Shown: piece after piece, positions 20,415-29,813 of the stretch
How positions within the stretch are numbered: the stretch's first letter is position 1
Layout of the letters: each line of letters starts with the position of its first letter
DNA from: Phocicoccus pinnipedialis
GTDB taxonomy: Bacteria; Bacillota; Bacilli; Staphylococcales; Salinicoccaceae
Direction of reading: 5' to 3'
Length of the DNA stretch: 64,000 nucleotides
Assembly: GCF_903994035.1 (NCBI RefSeq)
Contig: NZ_CAJEWB010000004.1
Location: forward strand, 1-64,000
The notes under the pieces: model-generated
What the model saw: only the letters and a program-made list of their open reading frames with translations
Database searches by the model: none
What the model was told of the DNA's origin: nothing
Made by a program: the position numbers and the translations under genes

Positions 20415-21536
20415 ATGGAAAGACAAGCAATCATCGTAATCGATGAAGACTTTTTAAATATGAAATCAAGCACCCATCCCGCTCTACATGACCTAGTTGG
20501 AACACCAGTAATCCAACATGTCATCAATAACTTAAAAAATGCGAATGTACACGATATTTTCTTATCGGTAGATCCAGCATCCTCTGTGCACGTAAAGGAA
20601 GCTTATGTCGGCCTCCCAGTGCTCACAGACCATAATATTGAAGCGGTGGACACAATGGTGATCAGCGCAGTATCTCCACTCTTAAATAGTGAAATGATTG
20701 ATTCACTATTTAATGAAGATGAAGATAATATCTACGTAGTCGATGCGGACTGCTTGAAAGTTTCTAAAGAAAACACTAAACACATCACACACGATACTAT
20801 CTCAAACATTGCAAGAAAAGTTGGTGCTGTGGAAGGTGATTTTTCTGTATTTACAATTGAATCAAGAACGGATCTTGCAAATGCAGCACATATACTCCGC
20901 GGAGTCATTAATGAGCGCTTAATGGAAAATGGAGTAACACTCATCGATCCGTTCAACACATATATTGATTCAACAGTAGAGATTGGAATGGATAGTGTTA
21001 TTTATCCTGGAACAGTGATCACAGGAGAAACGAAGATTGGCGAGCGTACTATCATTCGAGCAAACTGTGAGATCACGAATGCACAAATTGGTAACGATGT
21101 AGAAATTAAGCAATCGGTGATATCAGACTCAGAAATTGGTGACGGCACTTCAGTTGGTCCATTTGCTCAGTTACGACCAGGTACCGTCCTTGGTAAAAAA
21201 GTTAAAATTGGTAACTTCGTGGAAACGAAAAAAGCGATGCTTCATGACGAAGCTAAAGTCTCTCATTTAAGCTATATTGGTGATGCTGAGGTAGGAGAAC
21301 GCACAAACATCGGATGTGGTTCAATCACTGTAAATTACGATGGTATAAACAAATTTAAGACGACTATAGGTAGCGACGCATTTATTGGGTGTAATTCAAA
21401 TATGATTGCACCAATCACAATAGGTGATCGATCAGTTATTGCGGCAGGGTCTACAGTGACTGATGACGTGCCAGATGATAGTTTAGCTATTGCAAGAGAA
21501 AGACAAACCAATAAAGAAGACTATTATAAAAATTAA
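20415..21536 (+). CDS. glmU: GlmU with intact acetyltransferase half and degenerate uridyltransferase half
   Basis: Position (spoVG-glmU-prs) and the C-terminal half make this glmU. The left-handed beta-helix acetyltransferase, from [14 protein letters not shown] (about residue 172) to the end, keeps its active-site blocks: [32 protein letters not shown] with the catalytic His, and [11 protein letters not shown]. It should turn glucosamine-1-phosphate into GlcNAc-1-phosphate. The N-terminal half does not look active. The usual LAAGxGTRMKS loop reads [11 protein letters not shown], the KVLH lysine is lost (PALH), and the QLGTAHAV, YGRI and EINTG blocks are absent. The domain is about 70 residues short. 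Length is 373 against about 455 for the family. The frame is open throughout, so this is not a simple frameshift. Start ATG 20415 follows GGAGGG. Confidence 0.9.
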   Translation: MERQAIIVIDEDFLNMKSSTHPALHDLVGTPVIQHVINNLKNANVHDIFLSVDPASSVHVKEAYVGLPVLTDHNIEAVDTMVISAVSPLLNSEMIDSLFNEDEDNIYVVDADCLKVSKENTKHITHDTISNIARKVGAVEGDFSVFTIESRTDLANAAHILRGVINERLMENGVTLIDPFNTYIDSTVEIGMDSVIYPGTVITGETKIGERTIIRANCEITNAQIGNDVEIKQSVISDSEIGDGTSVGPFAQLRPGTVLGKKVKIGNFVETKKAMLHDEAKVSHLSYIGDAEVGERTNIGCGSITVNYDGINKFKTTIGSDAFIGCNSNMIAPITIGDRSVIAAGSTVTDDVPDDSLAIARERQTNKEDYYKN

Positions 21537-21549
21537 TTCGGGGGCTATT

Positions 21550-22530
21550 ATGAATACTTCTATCGAAAGTAAAGACAATAACTTAAAGGTATTTACTTTA
21601 TCTTCAAACGAACCACTTGCAGAGGAAATTGCCAAGAATTTAGGTGTAGAACTTGGTAAATGTATCGTAAAACATTTCTCTGATAAAGAAATCCAAGTTG
21701 ATGTGTTAGAGAGTGTCCGTGGTAAGGACATATTTGTTGTACAATCAACATCTGAACCAGTAAACGAACATTTAATGGAATTATTAATCATGATCGATGC
21801 GCTTAAACGTGCATCAGCAAAACGTATTAACATTGTAATGCCTTATTACGGTTATGCACGTCAAGACAGAAAGAGCCGTCCACGTGAACCAATTACTGCA
21901 AAACTTGTAGCAAACCTTTTAGAAGTAGCTGGAGCTGACCGAGTAATTTCTATCGATTTACATGCAGCACAAATTCAAGGGTTCTTCGACATTCCAATTG
22001 ACCATTTAACAGCAGTACCTTTAATCACGGATTACTTTGCGAAAGAGAAGAGTAATTTAAATTACACAGATGACGTAGTAATCGTATCTCCAGACCACGG
22101 TGGCGTAGTGCGTGCACGTCGTATGGCAGAACGTTTAGGATCACCAATCGCAATCATTGATAAGCGCCGTCCAAGAGCGAACGTTGCTGAAGTAATGAGT
22201 ATCGTTGGTGACATCAAAGGTAAAACTGCGATTGTTATTGATGATATCATTGACACAGGCGGTACAATTTCTCTAGCAGCAGACAAGCTCATCGAAGAAG
22301 GAGCAAAAGAAGTATATGTATGTTGTTCGCACCCAGTATTATCTGGACCAGCAATCGAAAACTTAGACAAGTCTAAAATAAAAGAAGTTATCATTACAAA
22401 CTCAATTCAATTACCGGAAGAAAAACGCATTAGCAAAGTGACGGAGATTTCAGTGGGTAAACTTCTTGCAGAAGCTGTACTTCGAGTACACCAAGAGCGT
22501 TCTGTAAGCAGACTTTTTGACGACAAATAA
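21550..22530 (+). CDS. prs: Ribose-phosphate pyrophosphokinase
   Basis: Makes PRPP from ribose-5-phosphate and ATP for purine, pyrimidine, His and Trp synthesis. The PRPP loop is [11 protein letters not shown] near residue 224 and the catalytic flexible-loop region follows [31 protein letters not shown] is the family signature. The ATG at 21550, after a GGGGG site, gives 326 residues; the longer open frame overlaps the end of glmU. Its neighbours purR and hpt share PRPP chemistry. Confidence 0.97.
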   Translation: MNTSIESKDNNLKVFTLSSNEPLAEEIAKNLGVELGKCIVKHFSDKEIQVDVLESVRGKDIFVVQSTSEPVNEHLMELLIMIDALKRASAKRINIVMPYYGYARQDRKSRPREPITAKLVANLLEVAGADRVISIDLHAAQIQGFFDIPIDHLTAVPLITDYFAKEKSNLNYTDDVVIVSPDHGGVVRARRMAERLGSPIAIIDKRRPRANVAEVMSIVGDIKGKTAIVIDDIIDTGGTISLAADKLIEEGAKEVYVCCSHPVLSGPAIENLDKSKIKEVIITNSIQLPEEKRISKVTEISVGKLLAEAVLRVHQERSVSRLFDDK

Positions 22531-22558
22531 AAATAAGTAATTAAAATGTCACAATACT

Positions 22559-22588
22559 TTTACAACCATGGGGTATTTGTGGTATTAT
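22559..22588 (+). promoter_or_regulatory. Candidate promoter of rplY
   Basis: TTTACA (22559-22564) and TATTAT (22583-22588) with an 18-base spacer in the prs-rplY gap. In Bacillus the homologue ctc is SigB-dependent; no clear SigB GTTT..GGGTAT pair with the right spacing is seen here. Confidence 0.5.
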
Positions 22589-22654
22589 AACGTATGGCTA
22601 TTTGATACAATGCGGTAAATATGAACTGCAAATTTTGAAAGGTGGAAATTAGAA

Positions 22655-23281
22655 ATGGCAAAATTAGTTGCTGCTGAGAGAACTGGTAATACTCAGTCTT
22701 CACGTAACGAGTTACGTAACACGGGTAAAGTACCAGCGATCCTATACGGATACAAAGTAGAAAACACATCTGTTTCTGTCGACGAGAACGAATTCATCAA
22801 AGTAATTCGTGAGGTTGGACGTAACGGAGTAATCGAATTAGATTTCGATGGTAAAACAACACAAGTGATGGTAAACGACTACCAATTCGATTCACTTAAA
22901 AATAAAATCGAACATATCGATTTCATTGCGATCAACATGGATATCGAAAGAACAGTTGACGTAAACGTAGTTGTAGTTGGAGATGCTGTAGGAACTAAAG
23001 AAGGTGGAGTTGTTGAACAACCAAACTTCACAGTTCAAGTTACAGCACGTCCAGCTGATCTTCCAGAGGAAATCGAAATCGATGTTACTGACCTAGAAGT
23101 AGGTTCAGCAATTCACGTTGAAGATATTCGTGGAAACTTCAAGTTCACTATCGAAGATGAAGACGATTATGTACTTGCTACTTGCCACATCCCAGCTGAA
23201 GAGCCAGAAGAAGATGAAGAGGCAGAAGAAGCTGAAGGTGAAGAAACGGAAGCAGCTTCAGCAGAAGAAGACGAAGAATAA
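22655..23281 (+). CDS. rplY: 50S ribosomal protein L25/general stress protein Ctc
   Basis: The long, two-domain (CTC) form of L25, which binds 5S rRNA. The N-terminal L25 domain covers about residues 1-90 ([18 protein letters not shown] and HIDFIAINM) and the TL5 C-terminal domain about 95-180. The last 30 residues are almost only Glu, Asp and Ala, a tail common in staphylococcal and bacilli CTC. RBS AAGGTGG. Next to pth, as usual. Confidence 0.95.
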   Translation: MAKLVAAERTGNTQSSRNELRNTGKVPAILYGYKVENTSVSVDENEFIKVIREVGRNGVIELDFDGKTTQVMVNDYQFDSLKNKIEHIDFIAINMDIERTVDVNVVVVGDAVGTKEGGVVEQPNFTVQVTARPADLPEEIEIDVTDLEVGSAIHVEDIRGNFKFTIEDEDDYVLATCHIPAEEPEEDEEAEEAEGEETEAASAEEDEE

Positions 23282-23292
23282 TATCGAACAAC

Positions 23293-23322
23293 TAGGCGGT
23301 GGTGTATCCACCGCCTCTTTTA
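23293..23322 (+). terminator. Terminator after rplY
   Basis: Perfect nine-base stem AGGCGGTGG/CCACCGCCT with a short loop and a T-rich tail. Confidence 0.88.
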
Positions 23323-23338
23323 ATTAGGTGGGATTTTT

Positions 23339-23911
23339 TTGAAAGTATTTATTGGACTCGGAAACCCTGGGCCTAAGTATGAAAACACGAGGCATAATAT
23401 TGGGTTTATCGGAATAATGGATCTTGCACGAGAATGGAACATAGATATGAACCAATCGAAGTTTAAATGTATTTATGGTACAGGGTTTGTGGGTACTGAA
23501 AAAGTCATGCTAGTGATGCCACAGACATTTATGAACTTGTCTGGTGAAGGTGCACGTCCATTAATTGATTATTTCAATGTTGAACTAGAAGATGTTGTTG
23601 TTTTATATGATGATTTAGATTTACCACTTGGTCGCGTGAGGCTCAGACAAAAAGGAAGTGCCGGTGGCCACAATGGTATTAAATCTCTGACGCAACACTT
23701 TGGTACTGAAAAATATAAGCGTGTCCGCATGGGTATCGGCCGTCCTGATGGTAGAATGCCTGTTGTGAACTGGGTGCTCGGTCGGTTTACTGATGAGGAG
23801 AAAGTACTCTTAGAAAAAGTTGTCAAGCACACAACGAACGCGTGTGAAGGATTCTTAAATGAATCGTTTATTGATGTTATGAACAAATACAACGGTGATG
23901 TCGATGTATAG
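23339..23911 (+). CDS. pth: Peptidyl-tRNA hydrolase
   Basis: Releases peptides from dropped-off peptidyl-tRNAs. GLGNPGPKYENTRHNIGF carries the catalytic His near residue 20; MPQTFMNLSGEG, YDDLDLPLGRVRLRQKGSAG and GIGRP are all in place. 190 residues. The start is a TTG at 23339 with AGGTGGG just upstream; no in-frame ATG would keep the first strand. The 3' end overlaps mfd. Confidence 0.96.
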   Translation: MKVFIGLGNPGPKYENTRHNIGFIGIMDLAREWNIDMNQSKFKCIYGTGFVGTEKVMLVMPQTFMNLSGEGARPLIDYFNVELEDVVVLYDDLDLPLGRVRLRQKGSAGGHNGIKSLTQHFGTEKYKRVRMGIGRPDGRMPVVNWVLGRFTDEEKVLLEKVVKHTTNACEGFLNESFIDVMNKYNGDVDV

Positions 23912-26900
23912 TTTAGTAAAATCACGCATTAAAAATGATGATCGTATTAAAGAAATTGTAAAACCGAATCATGATGGAAATTTACTCGTTACTGGGATTA
24001 GTGACGAGTTTAAAGGCGTGTTCTTTAACGAGATACAAGAGCTTTCAGAAGGACAGGTCGTCGTTTTTGTTGAAAACAATCACAAGATGGAACGATTAGA
24101 AGCATCCCTGTTAGAACTAACAGATGATATTTACACATTTCCTGTCGGCGATATCATGATTGAGACAATGGCAACAGAAAGCCCTGAGTTTAGAAAAGCG
24201 CGTATGAACACACTCTACGCGCTGATTGAGAAGAAACCAGGGCTCTTTATTGTACCTACAGAAGCTCTATTAAAGCCACTTATGCCAAAAGATATTATAA
24301 AAGAATATCAAAAGCACATAAAGTTGGGTGACATTATAGAGTACGAAATATTCATTGAATATCTTGTGAGTATTGGTTATAAACGCATGAAAGAAGCGCA
24401 AAACTTTGGAGAGTTCGCTGTTCGTGGTGATATCTTTGATGTGTATACACCAAATGGTATTGTGCGTATTGAGCTGTTTGACGAAGAGGTAGACTCGCTG
24501 CGTTTAATTGATGAAGAGACGCAACGTTCTAAGCAGAATGTCGATAAAGTCACGCTCGAACCATATGCTGAGTACATTCTAAATCAGTCAGATAGAGCGC
24601 AACTGTTGGAGATTGTAGAAGAACTATACGAAAACACGAGATTGAAATTAAAAGGACAAGAACTAGAAGCTTTAGATGAGTATTATGCAACGCTTATTCA
24701 TGAAGACTTTACGTTCCAGTATCTTGTTCAGTTTAGTCATCTTCTTCGTGAAGACGAGATCTCAATCCTAGATTACCTCGACGCGGATGTGCGTATTTTT
24801 ATCGATGAAATTAAAAATATCGAAATGGCTTATGAGACAGAAACTGATGCAATTAATAACTTCTATGACTCTATGCTGGAAGCAGGGAAGTTTCTTGTAG
24901 GTGGAGCTAACTATCATGAGCATCAGTTGTCGCGCCTCATGAACAGAAACGCAACTTATATGACATTATTCTTAAAGAGTATGCCAGTGAAGTTCCAAGA
25001 AATCATTAAAATTTCAGTGAAGCCGACAGAAATTTATTATGGTCAGTACGATATATTAGCGTCTAATATCAATAAATTTATTGAAAATCTATATCTCGTC
25101 AACATCATCTTACGTGATGAGGATGAAGTAAAGAAAACCAAGCAACTCTTTGATGACTTAAACATTCACACATATCTATACGATTTACCTGAAGACGTTG
25201 TAACAGGGGTAGTACTTACAACAGGTGGAATTGAAAAAGGATTTATTCTTCCATACATGCATGTGGCTGTTTTATCTTCAAAAGAGTTATATAATCGTGT
25301 AGCAAAGAGAAAGAAGCGAACGAAGCAATTATCGAATGCTGAAAAAATTAAGTCGTATCAGGATCTCCATGTCGGAGATTACATCGTGCATATTCACCAT
25401 GGAGTTGGTCGATATCTTGGTATTGAGACGCTTGAAGTCGGAGGCATTCACTCAGACTATATGAAGCTTCAGTATAAAGGGACGGACCAGCTATTCATTC
25501 CTGTAGATCAAATGCAACTCGTGCAAAAATATGTTTCTTCAGATGATGGTTCGCCGAAGATGCACAAGCTCGGCGGTACTGAGTGGAAGCGCACGAAGGC
25601 AAGAGTTGAAGCGAACGTCAACGAGTTAGCAGAAGAACTGTTAAAGCTCTATCAAGAACGTGCAGCTTCTGTTGGATTTAAATTCAGCGAAGATAACGAC
25701 ATGGTCGAAGCGTTCGAAGCGAAGTTCCCATATGAACCGACACCTGACCAACTTGCGTCTATTAATGAAATTAAAAAGGATATGGAAGACCTTCAGCCGA
25801 TGGACCGATTACTATGCGGTGACGTCGGGTATGGTAAAACTGAAGTTGCGATTCGTGCTGCATTTAAAGCAGTACAAGATGGAAAGCAAGTTGCGGTGCT
25901 CGTACCGACAACGATTCTAGCAGCACAACACTTTGAAACATTCATTGAGCGTATTGAAGATTTTCCGGTAAACGTGGAAATGTTGAGTAGATTTAGAACT
26001 GCTAAAGAAATGCGTGAAGTGCGACAAGGACTAAAAGAGGGAACGGTCGATATTGTAGTTGGCACACATACGATTTTAAGCAAGTCTGTTGAATTTAAAG
26101 ATCTTGGATTATTGATCGTCGATGAAGAACAACGTTTTGGTGTAAAACATAAAGAAGCAATCAAACAGATTAAGACAAACGTTGATGTACTAACGTTAAC
26201 AGCAACACCGATTCCAAGAACACTTCACATGAGTTTAATGGGTGTGCGTGACTTATCTGTAATAGAAACACCGCCTCTGAACCGATTCCCTGTTCAGACG
26301 TACGTTTTAGAGTTCAACGCGAACTTCGTGAAGGAAGCAATTGACCGCGAGCTCGCAAGGAATGGTCAAGTTTTTTATCTTCATAACAGCACGAGTACAA
26401 TCTATGAAAAAGCAGCGCACATTGAAATGTTAGTACCGGACGCAAACGTTGCTGTTATGCATGCGAAGATGACTGAGCGTGAGATTGAAGAGACGATGTA
26501 TGCATTCATTGATGGAGAATATGATGTACTCGTAACGACAACGATCATTGAAACAGGGGTAGACGTGCCTAACGCGAACACGCTGATCATTGAGGATGCG
26601 GATCGCTTTGGGTTATCGCAACTCTATCAGTTAAGAGGACGTGTGGGACGCAGTAACCGTATTAGTTACGCGTATCTCTTCCACCAATCAAACAAAGTGC
26701 TTACAGAAGTGGCGGAAAAACGTCTATCTGCAATCAAGGAATATACAGAGCTCGGAAGTGGTTTTAAGATCGCGATGCGCGACTTAAATATTCGTGGCGC
26801 GGGTAACTTACTCGGTAAACACCAGTCCGGTTTCATCGATTCAGTTGGATACGAATTATACTCTGACATGTTAGAAGAAGCCGTGAACGAAAAACGTGGA

Positions 26901-27377
26901 ATTAAAAAAGAACCGGAACCAGTAAACCTTCCAATCGATATCGAACTCGACGCATATTTGCCTGCAAGTTATATTGCGCATGAACAGTCTAAAATCGATC
27001 TGTACAAGCGTTTAAGACAAGTGAACAGCATCGAGTCACTGAGAGATATTGAGGATGAACTCATCGACCGCTTTGGAGATTTCCCAGTAGAGGTTGAAAA
27101 CTTAATTAAGCTTGTGAGAGTGAAGATTTACGCACTCATTCTTGGTGCGTACAACGTGAAAGAAGACAAGCGTCACTTCTACGTGAACTTATCGAAACAA
27201 GCAACAAGTCAAATTGATGGATCAAAACTATTTATGGATACAGAGGAATTTAAACGCATCTTAAGCATAAAAGTCGTTGATGGGGAAATTAGATTTATTG
27301 TACGGACGAAGAAAATCGACTCGCTCATCAGTATCCTAAAAGCGAGTGTTGATGCAAGAATGGAGGAAGTGGCATGA
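23904..27377 (+). CDS. mfd: Transcription-repair coupling factor Mfd
   Basis: Removes RNA polymerase stalled at DNA lesions and recruits UvrA. In order: a UvrB-like N-terminal module, the RNA-polymerase-interacting CarD-like domain (about residues 480-560, DYIVHIHHGVGRYLG), the RecG-like helicase core with Walker A CGDVGYGKTEVAIRA and box DEEQRFGVKHKE, and the C-terminal D7 domain. About 1157 residues, normal length. Starts at 23895, 23898 and 23904 are possible; 23904 has the best spacing to GGTGAT. It overlaps pth and is directly followed by yabN. Confidence 0.96.
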   Translation: MYSLVKSRIKNDDRIKEIVKPNHDGNLLVTGISDEFKGVFFNEIQELSEGQVVVFVENNHKMERLEASLLELTDDIYTFPVGDIMIETMATESPEFRKARMNTLYALIEKKPGLFIVPTEALLKPLMPKDIIKEYQKHIKLGDIIEYEIFIEYLVSIGYKRMKEAQNFGEFAVRGDIFDVYTPNGIVRIELFDEEVDSLRLIDEETQRSKQNVDKVTLEPYAEYILNQSDRAQLLEIVEELYENTRLKLKGQELEALDEYYATLIHEDFTFQYLVQFSHLLREDEISILDYLDADVRIFIDEIKNIEMAYETETDAINNFYDSMLEAGKFLVGGANYHEHQLSRLMNRNATYMTLFLKSMPVKFQEIIKISVKPTEIYYGQYDILASNINKFIENLYLVNIILRDEDEVKKTKQLFDDLNIHTYLYDLPEDVVTGVVLTTGGIEKGFILPYMHVAVLSSKELYNRVAKRKKRTKQLSNAEKIKSYQDLHVGDYIVHIHHGVGRYLGIETLEVGGIHSDYMKLQYKGTDQLFIPVDQMQLVQKYVSSDDGSPKMHKLGGTEWKRTKARVEANVNELAEELLKLYQERAASVGFKFSEDNDMVEAFEAKFPYEPTPDQLASINEIKKDMEDLQPMDRLLCGDVGYGKTEVAIRAAFKAVQDGKQVAVLVPTTILAAQHFETFIERIEDFPVNVEMLSRFRTAKEMREVRQGLKEGTVDIVVGTHTILSKSVEFKDLGLLIVDEEQRFGVKHKEAIKQIKTNVDVLTLTATPIPRTLHMSLMGVRDLSVIETPPLNRFPVQTYVLEFNANFVKEAIDRELARNGQVFYLHNSTSTIYEKAAHIEMLVPDANVAVMHAKMTEREIEETMYAFIDGEYDVLVTTTIIETGVDVPNANTLIIEDADRFGLSQLYQLRGRVGRSNRISYAYLFHQSNKVLTEVAEKRLSAIKEYTELGSGFKIAMRDLNIRGAGNLLGKHQSGFIDSVGYELYSDMLEEAVNEKRGIKKEPEPVNLPIDIELDAYLPASYIAHEQSKIDLYKRLRQVNSIESLRDIEDELIDRFGDFPVEVENLIKLVRVKIYALILGAYNVKEDKRHFYVNLSKQATSQIDGSKLFMDTEEFKRILSIKVVDGEIRFIVRTKKIDSLISILKASVDARMEEVA

Positions 27378-28537
27378 AGATTACAATAATAGGACTCGGA
27401 AGTTCGGACGTTGACCAAATGTCACTCCGCATTTACCGTGCTCTTCAAAATTCAGAGCATCTATATCTAAGAACAAACGATCATCCTGCTGTTCAAATGT
27501 TAGATGACGAAGGCATTAAGTATGAATCATTCGATCATATTTACGAAGCCAACGATACATTTACAGATACCTATCAAACGATTGCGGACATCTTGATTGA
27601 AGCATCAAAAGATAAAGACATTGTGTACGCTGTTCCAGGTAGCCCGCTTATTTATGAAACGACCACAGAGATGTTACTGAGTCATGCGAAAAATAGTAAT
27701 GATCTTGAAGTCGAAATCATTGGTGGTCAAAGCTTTATAGATGTGTGTATTGCAGCGCTCGAAATTCCAGTGAACGATGGATTCCAAATCTTAGATGGTT
27801 CAAACTTACGTTTTGCCGACTTCAACCATCATCAACATACTTTAATCACTCAAGTCTATGACCTGTTTTCAGTGTCGAACGCGAAACTCGAACTATTAGA
27901 ATTTTATCCGCATGATACGACTGTGTATTTAGTAGATAAAGCAGGCTCTATAGATCAACGCATCATTAAAGCGGAGCTCAGCGAGATTGACCACAACGTT
28001 CCGACGTCGAACTTAATGACGATGTATGTGCCGAAAGTGGAATCTAATGCACTTGATAACCGTTCGATACACCACATGAACGATCTGTTCAATACGCTTG
28101 TAGGTGAAGATGGATGTCCATGGGACAAAGTACAGACGCATGAATCACTCGAACGATATCTAATTGAAGAAGCATTCGAAGTCATCGAAGCCATTGAAAC
28201 TGAAGATGATGAACTTCTGATTGAAGAACTCGGTGACATCTTGTTGCAAGTGGGGCTTCATGCAGCGATCGCGAACAAGGATAGTTATTTTGATTTCTAT
28301 GATGTTTTAAGCCGTTTAAATGAGAAGCTCGTACATCGTCATCCGCATGTCTTTGGTGACGTTGAAGCTGAGACAACATCTGACGTTCATCAAGTTTGGA
28401 ACAAACAGAAGGAAAAAGAAGGTAAAGAGGCTCGCGTGAAATACGAGAAGGAGTATGCAGATATTATTCTTCCTTGGATGAAAGAAACGATTCATAACAA
28501 GCGAGCGCTCAGAGATATATTGGAGGGTGAAAATTGA
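27374..28537 (+). CDS. yabN: YabN: tetrapyrrole-methylase domain fused to MazG pyrophosphohydrolase
   Basis: A 387-residue two-domain protein. The first about 225 residues belong to the SAM-dependent tetrapyrrole (corrin/porphyrin) methylase family (ITIIGLGSSDVDQMSL, YAVPGSPLIYETT). The rest is MazG, an NTP pyrophosphohydrolase: CPWDKVQTHESLERYLIEEA, then EAIETEDDELLIEELGDIL with the EExxE and ExxD magnesium ligands. The role is presumed to be removal of aberrant NTPs. It overlaps mfd by four bases. The polysaccharide-flippase-like gene found between mfd and yabN in Bacillus and Staphylococcus is not present here. Confidence 0.93.
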   Translation: MKITIIGLGSSDVDQMSLRIYRALQNSEHLYLRTNDHPAVQMLDDEGIKYESFDHIYEANDTFTDTYQTIADILIEASKDKDIVYAVPGSPLIYETTTEMLLSHAKNSNDLEVEIIGGQSFIDVCIAALEIPVNDGFQILDGSNLRFADFNHHQHTLITQVYDLFSVSNAKLELLEFYPHDTTVYLVDKAGSIDQRIIKAELSEIDHNVPTSNLMTMYVPKVESNALDNRSIHHMNDLFNTLVGEDGCPWDKVQTHESLERYLIEEAFEVIEAIETEDDELLIEELGDILLQVGLHAAIANKDSYFDFYDVLSRLNEKLVHRHPHVFGDVEAETTSDVHQVWNKQKEKEGKEARVKYEKEYADIILPWMKETIHNKRALRDILEGEN

Positions 28538-28800
28538 GACTCGATAAATACTTAAAAGTTTCCCGAATCATAAAACGCCGTACGCTTGCAAAAGAAGTAA
28601 GTGACGACGGTCGTGTAGATGTAAATGGTGCAATAGCGAAAGCAGGCACTGTTGTTAAGGTTGGAGATAGAATCAAAATCCGTTTCGGTACACGCATTGT
28701 GACATACGAAGTGACGGATCTACGTGAACACGTGCGTAAAGACGAGGCATCACTCATGTACAAGCTACTTGAAGAAGAAAAAATTGAAAGAGATTTTTGA
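28534..28800 (+). CDS. rqcP: RqcP (YabO), S4-domain ribosome quality control factor
   Basis: An 88-residue S4 RNA-binding protein. RqcP works with RqcH to add alanine tails to nascent chains on obstructed 50S subunits. The S4 motif MRLDKYLKVSRIIKRRTLAK and DGRVDVNG is complete. The start is a TTG at 28534 that overlaps the TGA of yabN; GGAGGGTGA lies seven bases upstream. Family position next to divIC is conserved. Confidence 0.93.
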   Translation: MRLDKYLKVSRIIKRRTLAKEVSDDGRVDVNGAIAKAGTVVKVGDRIKIRFGTRIVTYEVTDLREHVRKDEASLMYKLLEEEKIERDF

Positions 28801-28895
28801 TATTAATAGAAACGAGTTTGGTTTTAGTGTAAAATCAAAAGTACTATAGTTTTATAAAATATTAATATAATAAAGGCCTTTAAAGGGGTGAGGTA

Positions 28896-29279
28896 ATGAG
28901 CAACAAAGTGATTAAACTGTTAAATAAATATACATTTAATACGGATAGTCAAAAGAAGAGACTAAAAGGTGAAGCGCGTGTTATACGAAACAGAATGTTG
29001 CTCTTTACTGGGATTTTGCTTACAGTTTGCCTCATCCTCGTTTCAATGGGGCTTTATCAAAAATACGAAAATGGTATTTTAGAAGACCAGATTGTTAAGA
29101 CAGAAAAAGTGCTCGACGAAAAGAATCGTACTTATGAGGACTTAGAGCGTGAAATTGCGCAGTTAAACGATGATAACTACATCAGAAGAATCGCGCGTAG
29201 TGAATTCTTCATGTCAGAGAGTGGCGAGATGGTATTTTCATTACCAGAATCTGATAAAAAGAAGGAAAAAGATAAATAG
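28896..29279 (+). CDS. divIC: Septum formation protein DivIC
   Basis: A bitopic division protein of the FtsB/DivIC family that works with FtsL and DivIB at the septum. It has a short basic cytoplasmic N terminus, one membrane helix (about residues 34-54), then an extracellular coiled coil (about 60-95, leucine/Glu-rich) and the family end piece YIRRIARSEFFMSESGEMVF. 127 residues. RBS GGGGTGAGG. A terminator follows. Confidence 0.92.
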   Translation: MSNKVIKLLNKYTFNTDSQKKRLKGEARVIRNRMLLFTGILLTVCLILVSMGLYQKYENGILEDQIVKTEKVLDEKNRTYEDLEREIAQLNDDNYIRRIARSEFFMSESGEMVFSLPESDKKKEKDK

Positions 29280-29289
29280 TAATATATCA

Positions 29290-29322
29290 ATAATCATTGC
29301 GTCGGTAATGATTATTTTTTTG
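29290..29322 (+). terminator. Terminator after divIC
   Basis: Stem TAATCATT/AATGATTA with a seven-to-eight-base loop and seven T. Confidence 0.8.
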
Positions 29323-29376
29323 TTTAATGGTATCATTGACTTAATAAAGATTAATCTTGGGAGGATAATATTCAAC

Positions 29377-29754
29377 ATGTCAGTAGAAGTTGGCGAAAAA
29401 GTCATTGGAAAAGTAACAGGTGTTAAACCTTTTGGTGCATTCGTAGAATTACCTGGAGGAAAAAGTGGACTCGTTCATATTAGTGAGGTAGCAAATAAAT
29501 TTGTCGAAGACATAAATGAACACCTTAAGGTCAATGACGAAGTCGAAGTTAAAGTGCTCTCAGTTGGAGATGACGGAAAAATTTCACTTTCTATCAAGCA
29601 AGCACAAAAACCTAAAAGAGAACGCAGAGAGAAGAGAGAACAATCTCCTGAAGACTTCGAGAAAAAATTATCAATGTTCTTAAAAGACAGCGAAGAACGC
29701 ATGTCTACAATAAAAAGACAAGCTGAGTCACGTCGTGGTGGCAAAGGGCGTTAA
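29377..29754 (+). CDS. yabR: S1-domain RNA-binding protein (YabR type)
   Basis: A 125-residue protein with one S1 domain (residues about 4-72: VGEKVIGKVTGVKPFGAFVE, GLVHISEVA, DDGKISLSIKQA) and a charged Lys/Arg/Glu tail. Relatives bind RNA and ribosomes; CvfD in pneumococcus and YabR/GSP13 in Bacillus are examples with partly known roles. The ATG at 29377 is 12 bases from GGGAGG, slightly long. The open frame extends upstream into divIC but without a start signal. Confidence 0.9.
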   Translation: MSVEVGEKVIGKVTGVKPFGAFVELPGGKSGLVHISEVANKFVEDINEHLKVNDEVEVKVLSVGDDGKISLSIKQAQKPKRERREKREQSPEDFEKKLSMFLKDSEERMSTIKRQAESRRGGKGR

Positions 29755-29761
29755 TAATTCT

Positions 29762-29795
29762 AAAGAGGCGAGAATACACTTCTGGCCTTTTTCTT
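29762..29795 (+). terminator. Terminator after yabR
   Basis: Imperfect stem AAGAGGCgAGAA/TTCTgGCCTTT with a small loop and T-rich tail. Confidence 0.65.
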
Positions 29796-29813
29796 GTTTA
29801 GAGGTGTAATAAC

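Noticed and set aside
20403-21536. glmU as a frameshifted pseudogene
   Set aside because: The frame is open from a good start through the full acetyltransferase domain, and the altered N-terminal part still lines up with GlmU at its ends ([20 protein letters not shown]). It looks like gradual divergence rather than a single frameshift.
29170-29376. Longer start for the S1-domain protein
   Set aside because: The upstream frame runs through divIC and its terminator; the S1 domain is complete from 29377.
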